Of a stretch of 60,342 nucleotides of DNA, positions 34,438 through 42,696 are shown in pieces (position 1 is the first letter of the stretch; each line of letters opens with the position of its first letter). The stretch comes from an uncultured Clostridia bacterium (lineage in GTDB: Bacteria; Bacillota; Clostridia; Lachnospirales; Anaerotignaceae). A program made the position numbers and the translations under genes. The notes under the pieces are model-generated. The model saw only the letters and a program-made list of their open reading frames with translations. It did not search any database and had not been told where the DNA came from. The stretch covers positions 1 through 60,342 of the forward strand of contig CAJTZO010000013.1 in the NCBI GenBank assembly GCA_910583755.1. The letters are read 5' to 3'.

Positions 34438-34502
34438 TTTTAAAAACCAACCTTTCGATATATTTATTATCCTATAAAAAAAATGCATTTTCAACACATT
34501 CA

Positions 34503-34535
34503 TTATTTACCTTTGTCTTGAATAGATAGTGACAT
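34503..34535 (-). other. Possible leader mini-ORF duplicating the mtlR start
   Basis: Minus strand ATG TCA CTA TCT... encodes MSLSIQDKGK then TAA. An 18-bp segment (TTTAAAAATGTCACTATC on the minus strand) is identical to the one around the mtlR start at 34437. The mini-ORF stop overlaps an in-frame upstream ATG of mtlR in TAATG. The remaining gene-free bases to 34827 are AT-rich with no clear feature. Confidence 0.4.
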
Positions 34536-34827
34536 TTTTAAAGAATGAAATGTTTTCATAAAAAAAAAGTGATATTTTTGTGAAAAAAATAATGTTTTTT
34601 CTTATCATATACCACTTTTTATTGTTTAATGTATTTATAAAGAAACAAAATTAGTTAAAACTGCATAATAGGATATCCTATTTTTTGTATATTTTATAAG
34701 TTGTTATTGATGACAAAATTGAAGTCATTTTTTTGTTGCTACTTTATTTGAGATGTTGACAAATTTATATACTAAAAAATCAAATTTATATTTTAAAAAT
34801 TTTTTTATTTGTCTATATTTACATACC

Positions 34828-35142
34828 TTATTTTCTTTTTTTTAGAAAAGGCAAGTCTTTCCAAGTAACTTCTACCAAATTTTTCAAAAAAAGTTTGTCA
34901 TCCACTTCACTTATTAATAGCATAGGCTTTGCACCTTCATAAGGTAATTCTTCCTCAAAGTTTTCGCAAAGTTTTTTATTATTTTTGGTAATTTTAATCA
35001 AAAAGCGATTATCATACACTCCGCCAAATACTTTTCCCTTGTAATAAAAAGCATATTCTCCAAACATTTTCCGATAAGAAATATCTTCTAATTCTGATAA
35101 TTGTTCTGCAATAAATGCAACATATTCTGGTGATGATGACAT
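34828..35142 (-). CDS. TfoX N-terminal domain protein
   Basis: 104 residues. Matches the TfoX N-terminal fold: SSSPEYVAFIAEQLSEL, YRKMFGEYAFYYKGKVFGGV, DNRFLIKIT and PYEGAKPMLLI. Proteins of this size occur widely outside competence systems and their function is unclear; no competence genes are nearby. The ATG at 35142 has AAGGAGAAATGT upstream. It follows proC by 10 bp, so it probably shares its transcript. Confidence 0.85.
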   Translation of the reverse strand: MSSSPEYVAFIAEQLSELEDISYRKMFGEYAFYYKGKVFGGVYDNRFLIKITKNNKKLCENFEEELPYEGAKPMLLISEVDDKLFLKNLVEVTWKDLPFLKKRK

Positions 35143-35152
35143 ACATTTCTCC

Positions 35153-35965
35153 TTATTTTTTTTCTCCAATTTTTTTATCTTTTTCTAATACTGCATCAAA
35201 TGCTTTTACTAAAGTATCCTCAAAACCATTTTGCTGTAAAGTACAGATACCTTCTATAGTTGTACCACCGGGAGAACAAACTTGGTCAATTAAAGCAAAA
35301 GGATGTTCTCCACTTTCTAATACCATTTTTGCACTTCCTAAGACTGTTTGTGCTGTAATTTCTAATGCCTGTTTTTTAGACATACCTGCTTTTAAGGCTG
35401 CTCTTGCTAAAGCATCCATATATAAATAAGCAAATGCAACAGAAGCACCCCCAATAACGCTAAAAATAGAAAATTGTTCCTCTGAAATTTCTGCAACACT
35501 ACCTATGGTAGCAAACATTTCTTTTGCTGTTTGAAATTGTTCTTTTGTCACAAAGTCATTTTTACAGATACCTGTTGTAGATGCACCTATTTTTCCGTTA
35601 ATATTTGGCATAACTCTAACAATCGGCGTTTTTTCTGCTAAAAAAGATGCAAGATATTCCAATGTTTTGCCAGCTGCAATAGAAATTATCAACGGATTTT
35701 TTTTCTGAATGGCTTGTTGGATATTTGGTAAAACTTCTGCTAAAATATGTGGCTTTACTCCCAATATAACAACATCAGAATTAAAAATCACTTCTTCAGC
35801 TGTTTTACAAAAATGTGCCGAACAAGTTTTTGCTAATTTTTCAGCAGTAATTCCTGATTTACTTGTGATATAAATACAATTTCCATCATAACTTTTGGTA
35901 CCGATTGTCATACCTTTTACAATAGCACTGACCATGTTTCCAGCACCAATAAAACCAAAATTCAT
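35153..35965 (-). CDS. proC: Pyrroline-5-carboxylate reductase
   Basis: 270 residues. NAD(P)-binding start MNFGFIGAGNMVSAIVKGM, then VRVMPNINGKIGASTTGIC and the C-terminal signature region ALIDQVCSPGGTTIEGICTL. Last step of proline synthesis. AAAGGAGAAAAGAAT precedes the ATG. Divergent from metY, with a short shared upstream region. No proA/proB nearby. Confidence 0.95.
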   Translation of the reverse strand: MNFGFIGAGNMVSAIVKGMTIGTKSYDGNCIYITSKSGITAEKLAKTCSAHFCKTAEEVIFNSDVVILGVKPHILAEVLPNIQQAIQKKNPLIISIAAGKTLEYLASFLAEKTPIVRVMPNINGKIGASTTGICKNDFVTKEQFQTAKEMFATIGSVAEISEEQFSIFSVIGGASVAFAYLYMDALARAALKAGMSKKQALEITAQTVLGSAKMVLESGEHPFALIDQVCSPGGTTIEGICTLQQNGFEDTLVKAFDAVLEKDKKIGEKK

Positions 35966-36042
35966 ATTCTTTTCTCCTTTCTCTGATTTCCTTGTTTTAT
36001 TGTATCACTTTTTTGTTTTTATAAAAAGAACTTTTTGACATA

Positions 36043-36070
36043 TTGACAAAGCAAGTAAAAAGGCTATACA
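36043..36070 (+). promoter_or_regulatory. Promoter for metY
   Basis: TTGACA (36043-36048), 16-bp spacer, TATACA (36065-36070) with AT following; a second TTGACA lies at 36034. No SAM riboswitch or T-box is visible before metY, since only 43 bp remain to the start. Confidence 0.55.
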
Positions 36071-36113
36071 ATAAGTCAAATTAAATTGCTTAATAACAAA
36101 GGAGGAATCATTT

Positions 36114-37388
36114 ATGTATCGTTTTGAAACATTACAACTTCATGCAGGACAAGAAACAGCTGACCCTACGACACATTCCCGTGCCGTTCCTATTTATCAA
36201 ACGACTTCTTATATATTCGATAGTTGTCAACATGCCGCTGATTTATTTGACTTAAAAGCAGAAGGAAATATTTATAGTCGTATGATGAACCCTACCACAG
36301 ACATTTTTGAAGTGCGTATCAATGCTTTAGAAGGTGGTGTTGGTGCTTTGGCTTTAGCTTCTGGGTCTGCCGCTGTTACCTATGCTGTACAAAATATTGC
36401 AAAAATGGGTGACCATATTGTTTCTGCTAATACACTTTATGGTGGTACTTTTAATCTTTTTGCGCATACTTTACCAAAAAGCGGAATTACAACAACTTTT
36501 GTAAATCCAGATGATGTTTCTAATTTTGAAAATGCAATACAACCAAATACAAAATTATTATATATTGAGTCTATTGGAAATCCAAATGCAAGTATGATTG
36601 ATATTGAGAAAGTGGCAGAGATTGCGCATGCACATAAGATTCCGTTGATTGTAGACAGTACCTTTGCAACACCTTATCTTTTAAGATCTTTTGAACATGG
36701 AGCAGATATTGTTGTACATTCTGCTACCAAATTTATTGGAGGTCATGGTACTTCTATTGGTGGAGTCATTGTAGACAGTGGCAATTTTGACTGGGAAGCA
36801 AGTGGCAAATTTCCACATTTAGTAGAGCCAGACCCAAGTTATCATGGTATTAGCTTTACACAAACAGCAGGAAAAGCAGCTTATATTACAAGAGCAAGGG
36901 TGGTATTGCTTCGTGATACAGGTGCTTGTTTAAGTCCTTTCCATTCTTTTTTGTTTTTACAGGGATTAGAAACACTTTCTTTACGAGTAGAACGTCATGT
37001 GGAAAATACCTTAAAAGTAGTAAAATATTTAGCAAATCACCCAAAAGTAGCAAAAGTAAATCATCCTTCTTTACCAGATAGTCCTTATCATGAGTTGTAT
37101 AAAAAATATTTACCAAGGGGTGGTGCTTCTATTTTTACTATAGAAACAAAAGGCACAAGAGAAGATGCAAATCGTTTTGTTGATAATTTAAAATTGTTTT
37201 CTTTGCTGGCAAATGTTGCAGATGTAAAATCTCTTGTTATCAATCCAGCAGGAACAACACATTCTCAAATGACAGATGAAGAATTAGAAGCTTGCGGTAT
37301 TGCACCAACAACGATTCGTCTTTCTATTGGAACAGAACATATTGATGATATTATAGCAGATTTAGAACAGGCATTTGAAAAAATGTAA
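36114..37388 (+). CDS. metY: O-acetylhomoserine aminocarboxypropyltransferase / cysteine synthase
   Basis: 424 residues, the longer class of Cys/Met PLP enzymes. Start YRFETLQLHAGQETADPTTHSRAVPIYQTT is strongly MetY-like. PLP lysine in HSATKFIGGHGTSIGG; further AGTTHSQMTDEE and IRLSIGTEHIDDIIADL. Makes homocysteine from O-acetylhomoserine and sulfide. AAAGGAGGAATCATTT precedes the ATG. A single-gene unit ended by a shared bidirectional terminator. Confidence 0.94.
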   Translation: MYRFETLQLHAGQETADPTTHSRAVPIYQTTSYIFDSCQHAADLFDLKAEGNIYSRMMNPTTDIFEVRINALEGGVGALALASGSAAVTYAVQNIAKMGDHIVSANTLYGGTFNLFAHTLPKSGITTTFVNPDDVSNFENAIQPNTKLLYIESIGNPNASMIDIEKVAEIAHAHKIPLIVDSTFATPYLLRSFEHGADIVVHSATKFIGGHGTSIGGVIVDSGNFDWEASGKFPHLVEPDPSYHGISFTQTAGKAAYITRARVVLLRDTGACLSPFHSFLFLQGLETLSLRVERHVENTLKVVKYLANHPKVAKVNHPSLPDSPYHELYKKYLPRGGASIFTIETKGTREDANRFVDNLKLFSLLANVADVKSLVINPAGTTHSQMTDEELEACGIAPTTIRLSIGTEHIDDIIADLEQAFEKM

Positions 37389-37402
37389 TTTATATTAGAA
37401 AG

Positions 37403-37434
37403 AAAAAAAGAAGCTATGTATTGCTTCTTTTTTT
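37403..37434. terminator. Bidirectional terminator between metY and ribH
   Basis: AAAAAAAGAAGC / GCTTCTTTTTTT with an 8-nt loop, flanked by A-runs and T-runs, between convergent genes. Confidence 0.85.
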
Positions 37435-37440
37435 GTTTTT

Positions 37441-37902
37441 TTATATTTGTTTACTCAAATTTATCATTTCTATTGCAGATAAAGCACAATCATATCCTTT
37501 ATTTCCAGCCTTTGTTCCAGCTCTTTCAATTGCTTGTTCGATGTTATCTGTTGTTAATACACCAAATAATACAGGGATACCTGTTTCTAATGAAATGTGA
37601 GCAACTCCTTTAGATACTTCATTACAAACATAATCATAGTGGGAAGTTGCACCTCTTATTACTGCACCAAGACAAATAACGGCATCATATTTTCCTGACT
37701 TTGCTAATTTGGAAGCAATCAAAGGAATTTCAAAGGCACCTGGTACCCATGCAAGAGTAATATCATCTTCTGCAACATTATGTCTCTGTAAACCATCTAC
37801 TGCACCACTAATTAGCTTTGAAACAATAAATTCGTTAAATCTTGCTGCTACTAGTGCTACTTTAATATTTTGTGCTACTAAATTTCCTTCTAAAACTTTC
37901 AT
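37441..37902 (-). CDS. ribH: 6,7-dimethyl-8-ribityllumazine synthase
   Basis: 153 residues. Lumazine synthase motifs: VALVAARFNEFIVSKLISGA, WVPGAFEIPLIASKLA, CLGAVIRGATSHYDYVCNEV and PVLFGVLTTDNIEQAIERAG. Joins the ribBA product (dihydroxybutanone phosphate) with the pyrimidine to give the riboflavin precursor. Last gene of the rib operon, with AGGAGG before the ATG. Confidence 0.96.
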   Translation of the reverse strand: MKVLEGNLVAQNIKVALVAARFNEFIVSKLISGAVDGLQRHNVAEDDITLAWVPGAFEIPLIASKLAKSGKYDAVICLGAVIRGATSHYDYVCNEVSKGVAHISLETGIPVLFGVLTTDNIEQAIERAGTKAGNKGYDCALSAIEMINLSKQI

Positions 37903-37919
37903 AATTTATTTTCCTCCTT

Positions 37920-39125
37920 TTAATATGTCAATAAATGTCCCATTTTTTGTTGTTTTGTTTTTAAATAAGTTTCATCATCTTTTCCTAACTCCATCTGGAT
38001 TGGCACCCTTTCAACAATTTCTAAATTATAATTTGCCAAACCTTCAATTTTTTTAGGATTATTGGTCATTAATCTCATTTTGCGAATTCCTAAATCTGCT
38101 AATATTTGTGTACCAATAGTATAGTCTCTCATATCTGCTGGAAAACCTAATTTAATATTTGCTTCTATGGTATCATAACCTTCATCTTGCAGAGCATATG
38201 CCTTTATTTTATTAATTAAACCAATGCCTCGTCCTTCCTGACGCATATAAAGTAATACGCCTCTACCTTCTTCTGCAATTTTTTTCATAGCAGCATCATA
38301 TTGTTGTCCACAATCGCAACGAGCAGAACCTAATGCATCACCTGTTAAACATTCGGAGTGTACTCTACAAAGCACTGGTTTTCCATCTGTAATATCTCCT
38401 ATTGTTAAAGCAATGTGGTGTTCTCCATTTAATTTATTAATATAGCCATGTATAGTAAAATCACCATAGCGAGTAGGCATTTTTGCCTTTGCTACACATT
38501 CTACTAATTTTTCATGATTTTTACGATATGTGATTAAATCTGCAACTGTAATCAATTTTAAATCATGCTTTTTTGCAAATTCAATTAAGTAGGGCAGTCT
38601 TGCCATATAACCGTCCTCTCTCATGATTTCACAGCAAAGCCCACAAGGCTTTAAACCAGCGAGTTTCATTAAATCTACGGTTGCCTCTGTATGTCCGTTT
38701 CTTTCAAATATACCCATCGGTTTTGATACCAAAGGAAACATATGTCCAGGACGTCTAAAATCTTCTGGTTTTGCAGTTTCTTCTACTACTTTTCTGGCTG
38801 TAATCCCTCTTTCATAGGCAGAAATTCCTGTTGTTGTATCCACATGGTCGATAGAAACAGTAAAAGCAGTTTCGTGATTATCTGTATTCTTTTTTACCAT
38901 AGGATGAAATTGTAATTTACTTGCCATTTCTTCTGTCATAGGCATACAGATTAAACCTTTGGCATAACTTGCCATAAAATTAACCGCTTCTGTTGTAGCA
39001 AATTCTGCAGCAACAATAATATCTCCTTCATTTTCTCTGTCTTCATCATCTACCACTACAATCCATTTTCCGGCTCTTAAGTCTTCCAATGCTTCTTCAA
39101 TTGTGTTAAATACAAATTCACTCAT
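37920..39125 (-). CDS. ribBA: Bifunctional 3,4-dihydroxy-2-butanone 4-phosphate synthase / GTP cyclohydrolase II
   Basis: 401 residues. RibB half (about 1-200) has VVVDDEDRENEGDI and HTEATVDLMKLAGL. RibA half (about 205-401) has zinc cysteines in CLTGDALGSARCDCGQQ, LLYMRQEGRGIGLINKI, and LRLMTNNPKKIEGL. Provides both starting pieces of riboflavin. Third gene of the operon. Confidence 0.96.
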   Translation of the reverse strand: MSEFVFNTIEEALEDLRAGKWIVVVDDEDRENEGDIIVAAEFATTEAVNFMASYAKGLICMPMTEEMASKLQFHPMVKKNTDNHETAFTVSIDHVDTTTGISAYERGITARKVVEETAKPEDFRRPGHMFPLVSKPMGIFERNGHTEATVDLMKLAGLKPCGLCCEIMREDGYMARLPYLIEFAKKHDLKLITVADLITYRKNHEKLVECVAKAKMPTRYGDFTIHGYINKLNGEHHIALTIGDITDGKPVLCRVHSECLTGDALGSARCDCGQQYDAAMKKIAEEGRGVLLYMRQEGRGIGLINKIKAYALQDEGYDTIEANIKLGFPADMRDYTIGTQILADLGIRKMRLMTNNPKKIEGLANYNLEIVERVPIQMELGKDDETYLKTKQQKMGHLLTY

Positions 39126-39142
39126 TTTACTTTCACTCCTTA

Positions 39143-39784
39143 TTAAAATCCGTTGCTTTGTAAAAATTCTAAGGTAATTCCTGTTTGTTTTTGCTCTTTA
39201 TGATACAGTAATTTTTCTACATATTTTCCAATAATGTCACATTCTAAATTTATGGTATCTCCTACTTTTTTATACAAAAGGGTGGTTTCCTCTGCTGTAT
39301 GTGGGATAATGGAAACTTTAAAGCAACAATTATCAACATAGGCAACAGTTAAGCTAATACCATCAATGGCAATAGAACCCTTTTCTACAATATATTTTAA
39401 TAGATTTGAACTTGCTTTTATAGTAATCCAAACGGCATTTTCATCTTTTTTAAAATTAGAAATAATTCCTGTGCCATCTACATGACCGGAAACAATATGT
39501 CCTCCAAACCGTCCATTTACTGACATTGCTCTTTCCAAATTAACAGAAGAACCTTTTTGCAGGCTTCCTAAATTGCTACGATGCATAGTTTCTGCCATAA
39601 CGTCTGCTGTAAAATCTGTGTTTGAAATATGGCAAGCAGTTAGGCAGATACCGTTCACTGCAATACTATCTCCTAAATGGATATCTTGCAATATTTTGTT
39701 TGCAGCTATAACTAATTTGGCAGAATGATTCCCTCTTTCGATTGCCAAAATTTTTCCAATTTCTTCTATAATTCCTGTAAACAT
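39143..39784 (-). CDS. ribE: Riboflavin synthase alpha chain
   Basis: 213 residues made of two repeated lumazine-binding domains. Start MFTGIIEEIGKI is invariant in the family. SIAVNGICLTA, GGHIVSGHVDGTG and the second-repeat IDGISLTVAYV are seen. Converts two lumazines to riboflavin. The ATG at 39784 lies 1 bp beyond the ribD stop (TAATATG), indicating coupling. Confidence 0.96.
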   Translation of the reverse strand: MFTGIIEEIGKILAIERGNHSAKLVIAANKILQDIHLGDSIAVNGICLTACHISNTDFTADVMAETMHRSNLGSLQKGSSVNLERAMSVNGRFGGHIVSGHVDGTGIISNFKKDENAVWITIKASSNLLKYIVEKGSIAIDGISLTVAYVDNCCFKVSIIPHTAEETTLLYKKVGDTINLECDIIGKYVEKLLYHKEQKQTGITLEFLQSNGF

Positions 39785-39785
39785 A

Positions 39786-40880
39786 TTATTCGCCTGCCTT
39801 TTTGACATCATATTCTAATAGAATATCTTCTCCTATATTTTGTACATTTTTAAGACATAAATGATAAGCATATTTTGCAAGTGAAACTCCTTTTCCTTGT
39901 ACTGGGGATTTTGCTTCCTTGCCACCAAATATTTTAGGAGCAATATAAACTTCTACTCTATTAACAATCCCTAAACGTAATGCACACTCATTTAATGTGC
40001 CACCACCTTCTAATAAAATACTATCAATAGACTGTTTTCCTAATTCTTCCATCAATGCTTTTAAATCAACCTTGTTTTCTTTATCCGGCAAATATAAAAG
40101 TTGTATTCCTGCTTTTTCTAATGCTTGTTGTTTTTGTTCATTTTTTTGTGCAAATGCAATAATGGTTTTGATTTCCTTTGCAGTTTGTACAATCTGGCTT
40201 TCTAAAGGAATTTTTAAAGTGCTGTCACAAATAATACGAACCGGATTTTTTCCATCTTTGATACGACAATTTAACAAAGGATTATCAGCCAAAACAGTTC
40301 CAATCCCTACCATAATGCCAGAAAGTGCATTTCTTATGCTATGAACCTGCTTTCTTGCTTGTTCTCCTGTAATCCATTTGCTATCCCCTGTGTAGGTGGC
40401 AATTTTTCCGTCTGCTGTCATAGCATATTTCATAACAACATAAGGCAGTTTTGTTTTTATATAATGAAAAAATATGGTATTTAAGGCATCACATTCTTGT
40501 TTTAATATTTCAGTATAGACTTCAATTCCATGCTGTTTTAATTGTTCTATACCTTTTCCTGCTACCAGTGGGTTAGGGTCGTTTGAACCAATAAATACTC
40601 GTTTAATCTTTTTTTCTATAATAATATCGGTGCAGGGAGGTGTTTTGCCATAATGACAGCAAGGTTCTAAGGTAACATATAAATCTGCACCAGAACAGTC
40701 TTCAATACAGTTAGCAAATGCGTTTCTTTCGGCATGAAGTCCTCCATAATATTGATGGTATCCTTTTCCGATTACTTTATTATTTTTGACAATAACAGCA
40801 CCCACCATAGGATTAGGGTTGGTGTGCCCTTTCCCAAGCTGTGCAAGTTGTATTGCCATCTTCATATATTCTTCCATCAT
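39786..40880 (-). CDS. ribD: Bifunctional pyrimidine deaminase / reductase RibD
   Basis: 364 residues. N-terminal zinc deaminase with GGLHAERNAFANC and TLEPCCHYGKTPPC; C-terminal reductase with VVMKYAMTADGKIAT, DSKWITG and SILLEGGGTLNECAL. Performs the second and third pyrimidine steps. The ATG at 40880 has TTTGGAGG 8 nt upstream. That ribosome site directly abuts the second terminator behind the FMN riboswitch. First gene of the operon. Confidence 0.96.
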   Translation of the reverse strand: MMEEYMKMAIQLAQLGKGHTNPNPMVGAVIVKNNKVIGKGYHQYYGGLHAERNAFANCIEDCSGADLYVTLEPCCHYGKTPPCTDIIIEKKIKRVFIGSNDPNPLVAGKGIEQLKQHGIEVYTEILKQECDALNTIFFHYIKTKLPYVVMKYAMTADGKIATYTGDSKWITGEQARKQVHSIRNALSGIMVGIGTVLADNPLLNCRIKDGKNPVRIICDSTLKIPLESQIVQTAKEIKTIIAFAQKNEQKQQALEKAGIQLLYLPDKENKVDLKALMEELGKQSIDSILLEGGGTLNECALRLGIVNRVEVYIAPKIFGGKEAKSPVQGKGVSLAKYAYHLCLKNVQNIGEDILLEYDVKKAGE

Positions 40881-40894
40881 AAAAAATACCTCCA

Positions 40895-40929
40895 AACAAA
40901 AAAGCCCTGTATTATGAAAAATACAGGGC
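40895..40929 (-). terminator. Second intrinsic terminator of the rib leader
   Basis: Minus strand GCCCTGTATT-TTTCAT-AATACAGGGC followed by TTTTTTGTTT, which runs into the TTTGGAGG ribosome site of ribD. Stem 10 bp. It could work as a terminator or, through the T-run/ribosome-site junction, affect translation. Confidence 0.8.
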
Positions 40930-40983
40930 AAAAAAACATAACATACTGTTAAAAAAATAACAAAAAGAATAGACGTTTTTTAT

Positions 40984-41017
40984 AAAAAAACCCTGAAACG
41001 CAAATTGCATTTCAGGG
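40984..41017 (-). terminator. First intrinsic terminator of the rib leader
   Basis: Minus strand CCCTGAAATGC-AATTT-GCGTTTCAGGG followed by seven T. It lies about 45 nt downstream of the FMN aptamer, at the place expected for the expression platform. Confidence 0.85.
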
Positions 41018-41060
41018 CAAACATTAACCAAAATAAAATACATAAAAAATGTATTTTTTC

Positions 41061-41176
41061 TTCTTCTCCCATCCAGACTATACTGTCGGTCATGGAATTA
41101 CACCATGTCAGCAAATAAATAATTCGCTCGTGGACTTTACCACCGGTCGGGAATTACACCCTGCCCTGAAGAAACT
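41061..41176 (-). ncRNA. FMN riboswitch (RFN element)
   Basis: Minus strand shows all conserved RFN blocks in order: CTTCAGGGCAGGGTG, AATTCCCGACCGGTGGTA, AAGTCCACGAGCGA, TGACATGGTGTAATTCC, GACCGACAGTATAGTCTGG and ATGGGAGAAGAA. It binds FMN and shuts down the riboflavin operon. Two terminators follow in series. Confidence 0.95.
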
Positions 41177-41318
41177 ATTTTATTTTTTCATTATCATACA
41201 CCTATTTATCTTATTTGTAAATAGGTTTTTGAAAAATTTTTAACAACTTTTTAGAAAAATTTGAAACACCATCTCAAACTCTGTAAAATTTTAATCTAAT
41301 TTTCTTTTGTTGTTACTT

Positions 41319-41361
41319 AACTTTAACATTTGTTCATTTTCTATGAACAAATGTTAAAGTT
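41319..41361. repeat. 19-bp perfect palindrome between leuB and the rib leader
   Basis: AACTTTAACATTTGTTCAT / ATGAACAAATGTTAAAGTT with TTTCT loop. It follows the leuB stop and a second hairpin CTTCCTTTCTT/AAGAAAGGAAG (41368-41391). There is no T-run, so it is not a standard terminator; it may be an operator near the rib promoter or the end of the leu transcript. Confidence 0.6.
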
Positions 41362-41378
41362 CTTTCACTTCCTTTCTT

Positions 41379-42455
41379 TCAAGAAAGGAAGGAAGAAATT
41401 AAATTACCCATTTCTTTGGTGCCAACTGCTTTCATACCTTCACTCATAATATCAGCTGTTCTATAGCCTTCTTCTAATACCTTTGTAACCGCTTTCTCAA
41501 TGGCATCTGCTTCTTTTTCTAATTGGAAAGAATATCTTAACATCATTGCAGTAGAAAGGATTGCTGCAACTGGATTTGCCATATCTTTTCCCGCAATATC
41601 TGGTGCAGAGCCATGAATGGGTTCATACATTCCTGCCCCTGTTTGTCCTAAACTAGCAGATGGCAATAAACCAATTGAACCTGTAATCATACTTGCTTCA
41701 TCAGAAAGAATATCTCCAAAAATATTGGAAGTTACAATAACATCAAATTGTTTTGGATTTCTAATTAATTGCATTGCTGCATTATCTACATACATGTGTG
41801 TTAATTCTACTTCTGGATATTCCTTTGCTACTTCTATGACTGCTTTTTTCCAAAAGCGGGAACTTTCCAAAACATTTGCTTTGTCCACACTAGTTACTTT
41901 TTTATTTCTTTGCATTGCTACATCAAAAGCAGTTTTTGCAATTCTTTTTACTTCCATTTCACTGTATGCTTCTACATCAAATGCTTCTTGTCCATACTTT
42001 CCTTCTCTGTAGCCTTTTTCTCCAAAATAGATACCACCTGTCAATTCTCTTACAATTAAAATATCAAGGCTATCCCCTGTAATCTCTGGTTTTAAAGGAC
42101 AAGCATCTGCCAATGCTTTATGAATAATCGCAGGACGTAAATTAGCATACAATCCTAATTCCTCTCTTAAACCAAGTAATGCTCTTTCTGGTCTTTGGTC
42201 ACCTGCTACATTATCCCATTTTGGACCACCTACTGCGCCCAATAAAACAGAATCTGCTTTTTTACATTCCTCTAAAGTTTCGCTAGGAAGGCATTTTCCT
42301 GTAGCATCTATGGCACAACCACCTGCTAATACTTTGTGAAAGTGAAATGTATGATGGAATAGTTCTCCAATTTTATTTAAAACTACAATTGCTTGTTCTG
42401 TTACTTCTGGACCAATACCATCCCCAGCAACAACAGCAATATGAAATTCTGACAT
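41379..42455 (-). CDS. leuB: 3-isopropylmalate dehydrogenase
   Basis: 358 residues. VVAGDGIGPEVTEQA start, LGAVGGPKWDN, ANLRPA, and the metal/substrate region SNIFGDILSDEASMITGSIGLLPSASLG followed by EPIHGSAPDIAGK. Oxidative decarboxylation in leucine synthesis. AAAGGAGAATACTT precedes the ATG. It is separated from leuD by about 240 bp that contain an inserted repeat element. Confidence 0.97.
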   Translation of the reverse strand: MSEFHIAVVAGDGIGPEVTEQAIVVLNKIGELFHHTFHFHKVLAGGCAIDATGKCLPSETLEECKKADSVLLGAVGGPKWDNVAGDQRPERALLGLREELGLYANLRPAIIHKALADACPLKPEITGDSLDILIVRELTGGIYFGEKGYREGKYGQEAFDVEAYSEMEVKRIAKTAFDVAMQRNKKVTSVDKANVLESSRFWKKAVIEVAKEYPEVELTHMYVDNAAMQLIRNPKQFDVIVTSNIFGDILSDEASMITGSIGLLPSASLGQTGAGMYEPIHGSAPDIAGKDMANPVAAILSTAMMLRYSFQLEKEADAIEKAVTKVLEEGYRTADIMSEGMKAVGTKEMGNLISSFLS

Positions 42456-42495
42456 AAGTATTCTCCTTTCTTTTTAAAAGATTATTGGGATAATC

Positions 42496-42694
42496 TTAGT
42501 CTGTCAATAAAGTCTTTTTTTGTGGGTTTCACCCACACCCACCAACTTTTTTAAAAAAAAGTTGGACAAAAAACTTTCATGGAAAAACTAGCGTTTTTCT
42601 TTATAAAATCAATCTTTTTAGCAAAACGCTAGTTTTGCATTAAAGTTCTTTGAGGAATTTGAGAGCTAGCCCTCAAGGTTTTTTGACAAGCTGA
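42496..42694 (+). repeat. Multi-palindrome element, copy E, inside the leu operon
   Basis: 199 bp flanked by GATTATTGGGATAATC (42480-42495) and GATTATTGAGATAATC (42695-42710), 15 of 16 identical and each able to fold. The right repeat contains the leuD stop codon. The third palindrome reads GCAAAACGCTAGTTTTGC, a paired G-C to A-T change relative to copy C. Confidence 0.9.
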
Positions 42695-42696
42695 GA

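Noticed and set aside
34828..35142. Competence regulator TfoX/Sxy
   Set aside because: Only the N-terminal domain is present and there are no competence genes nearby; the name is kept at domain level.
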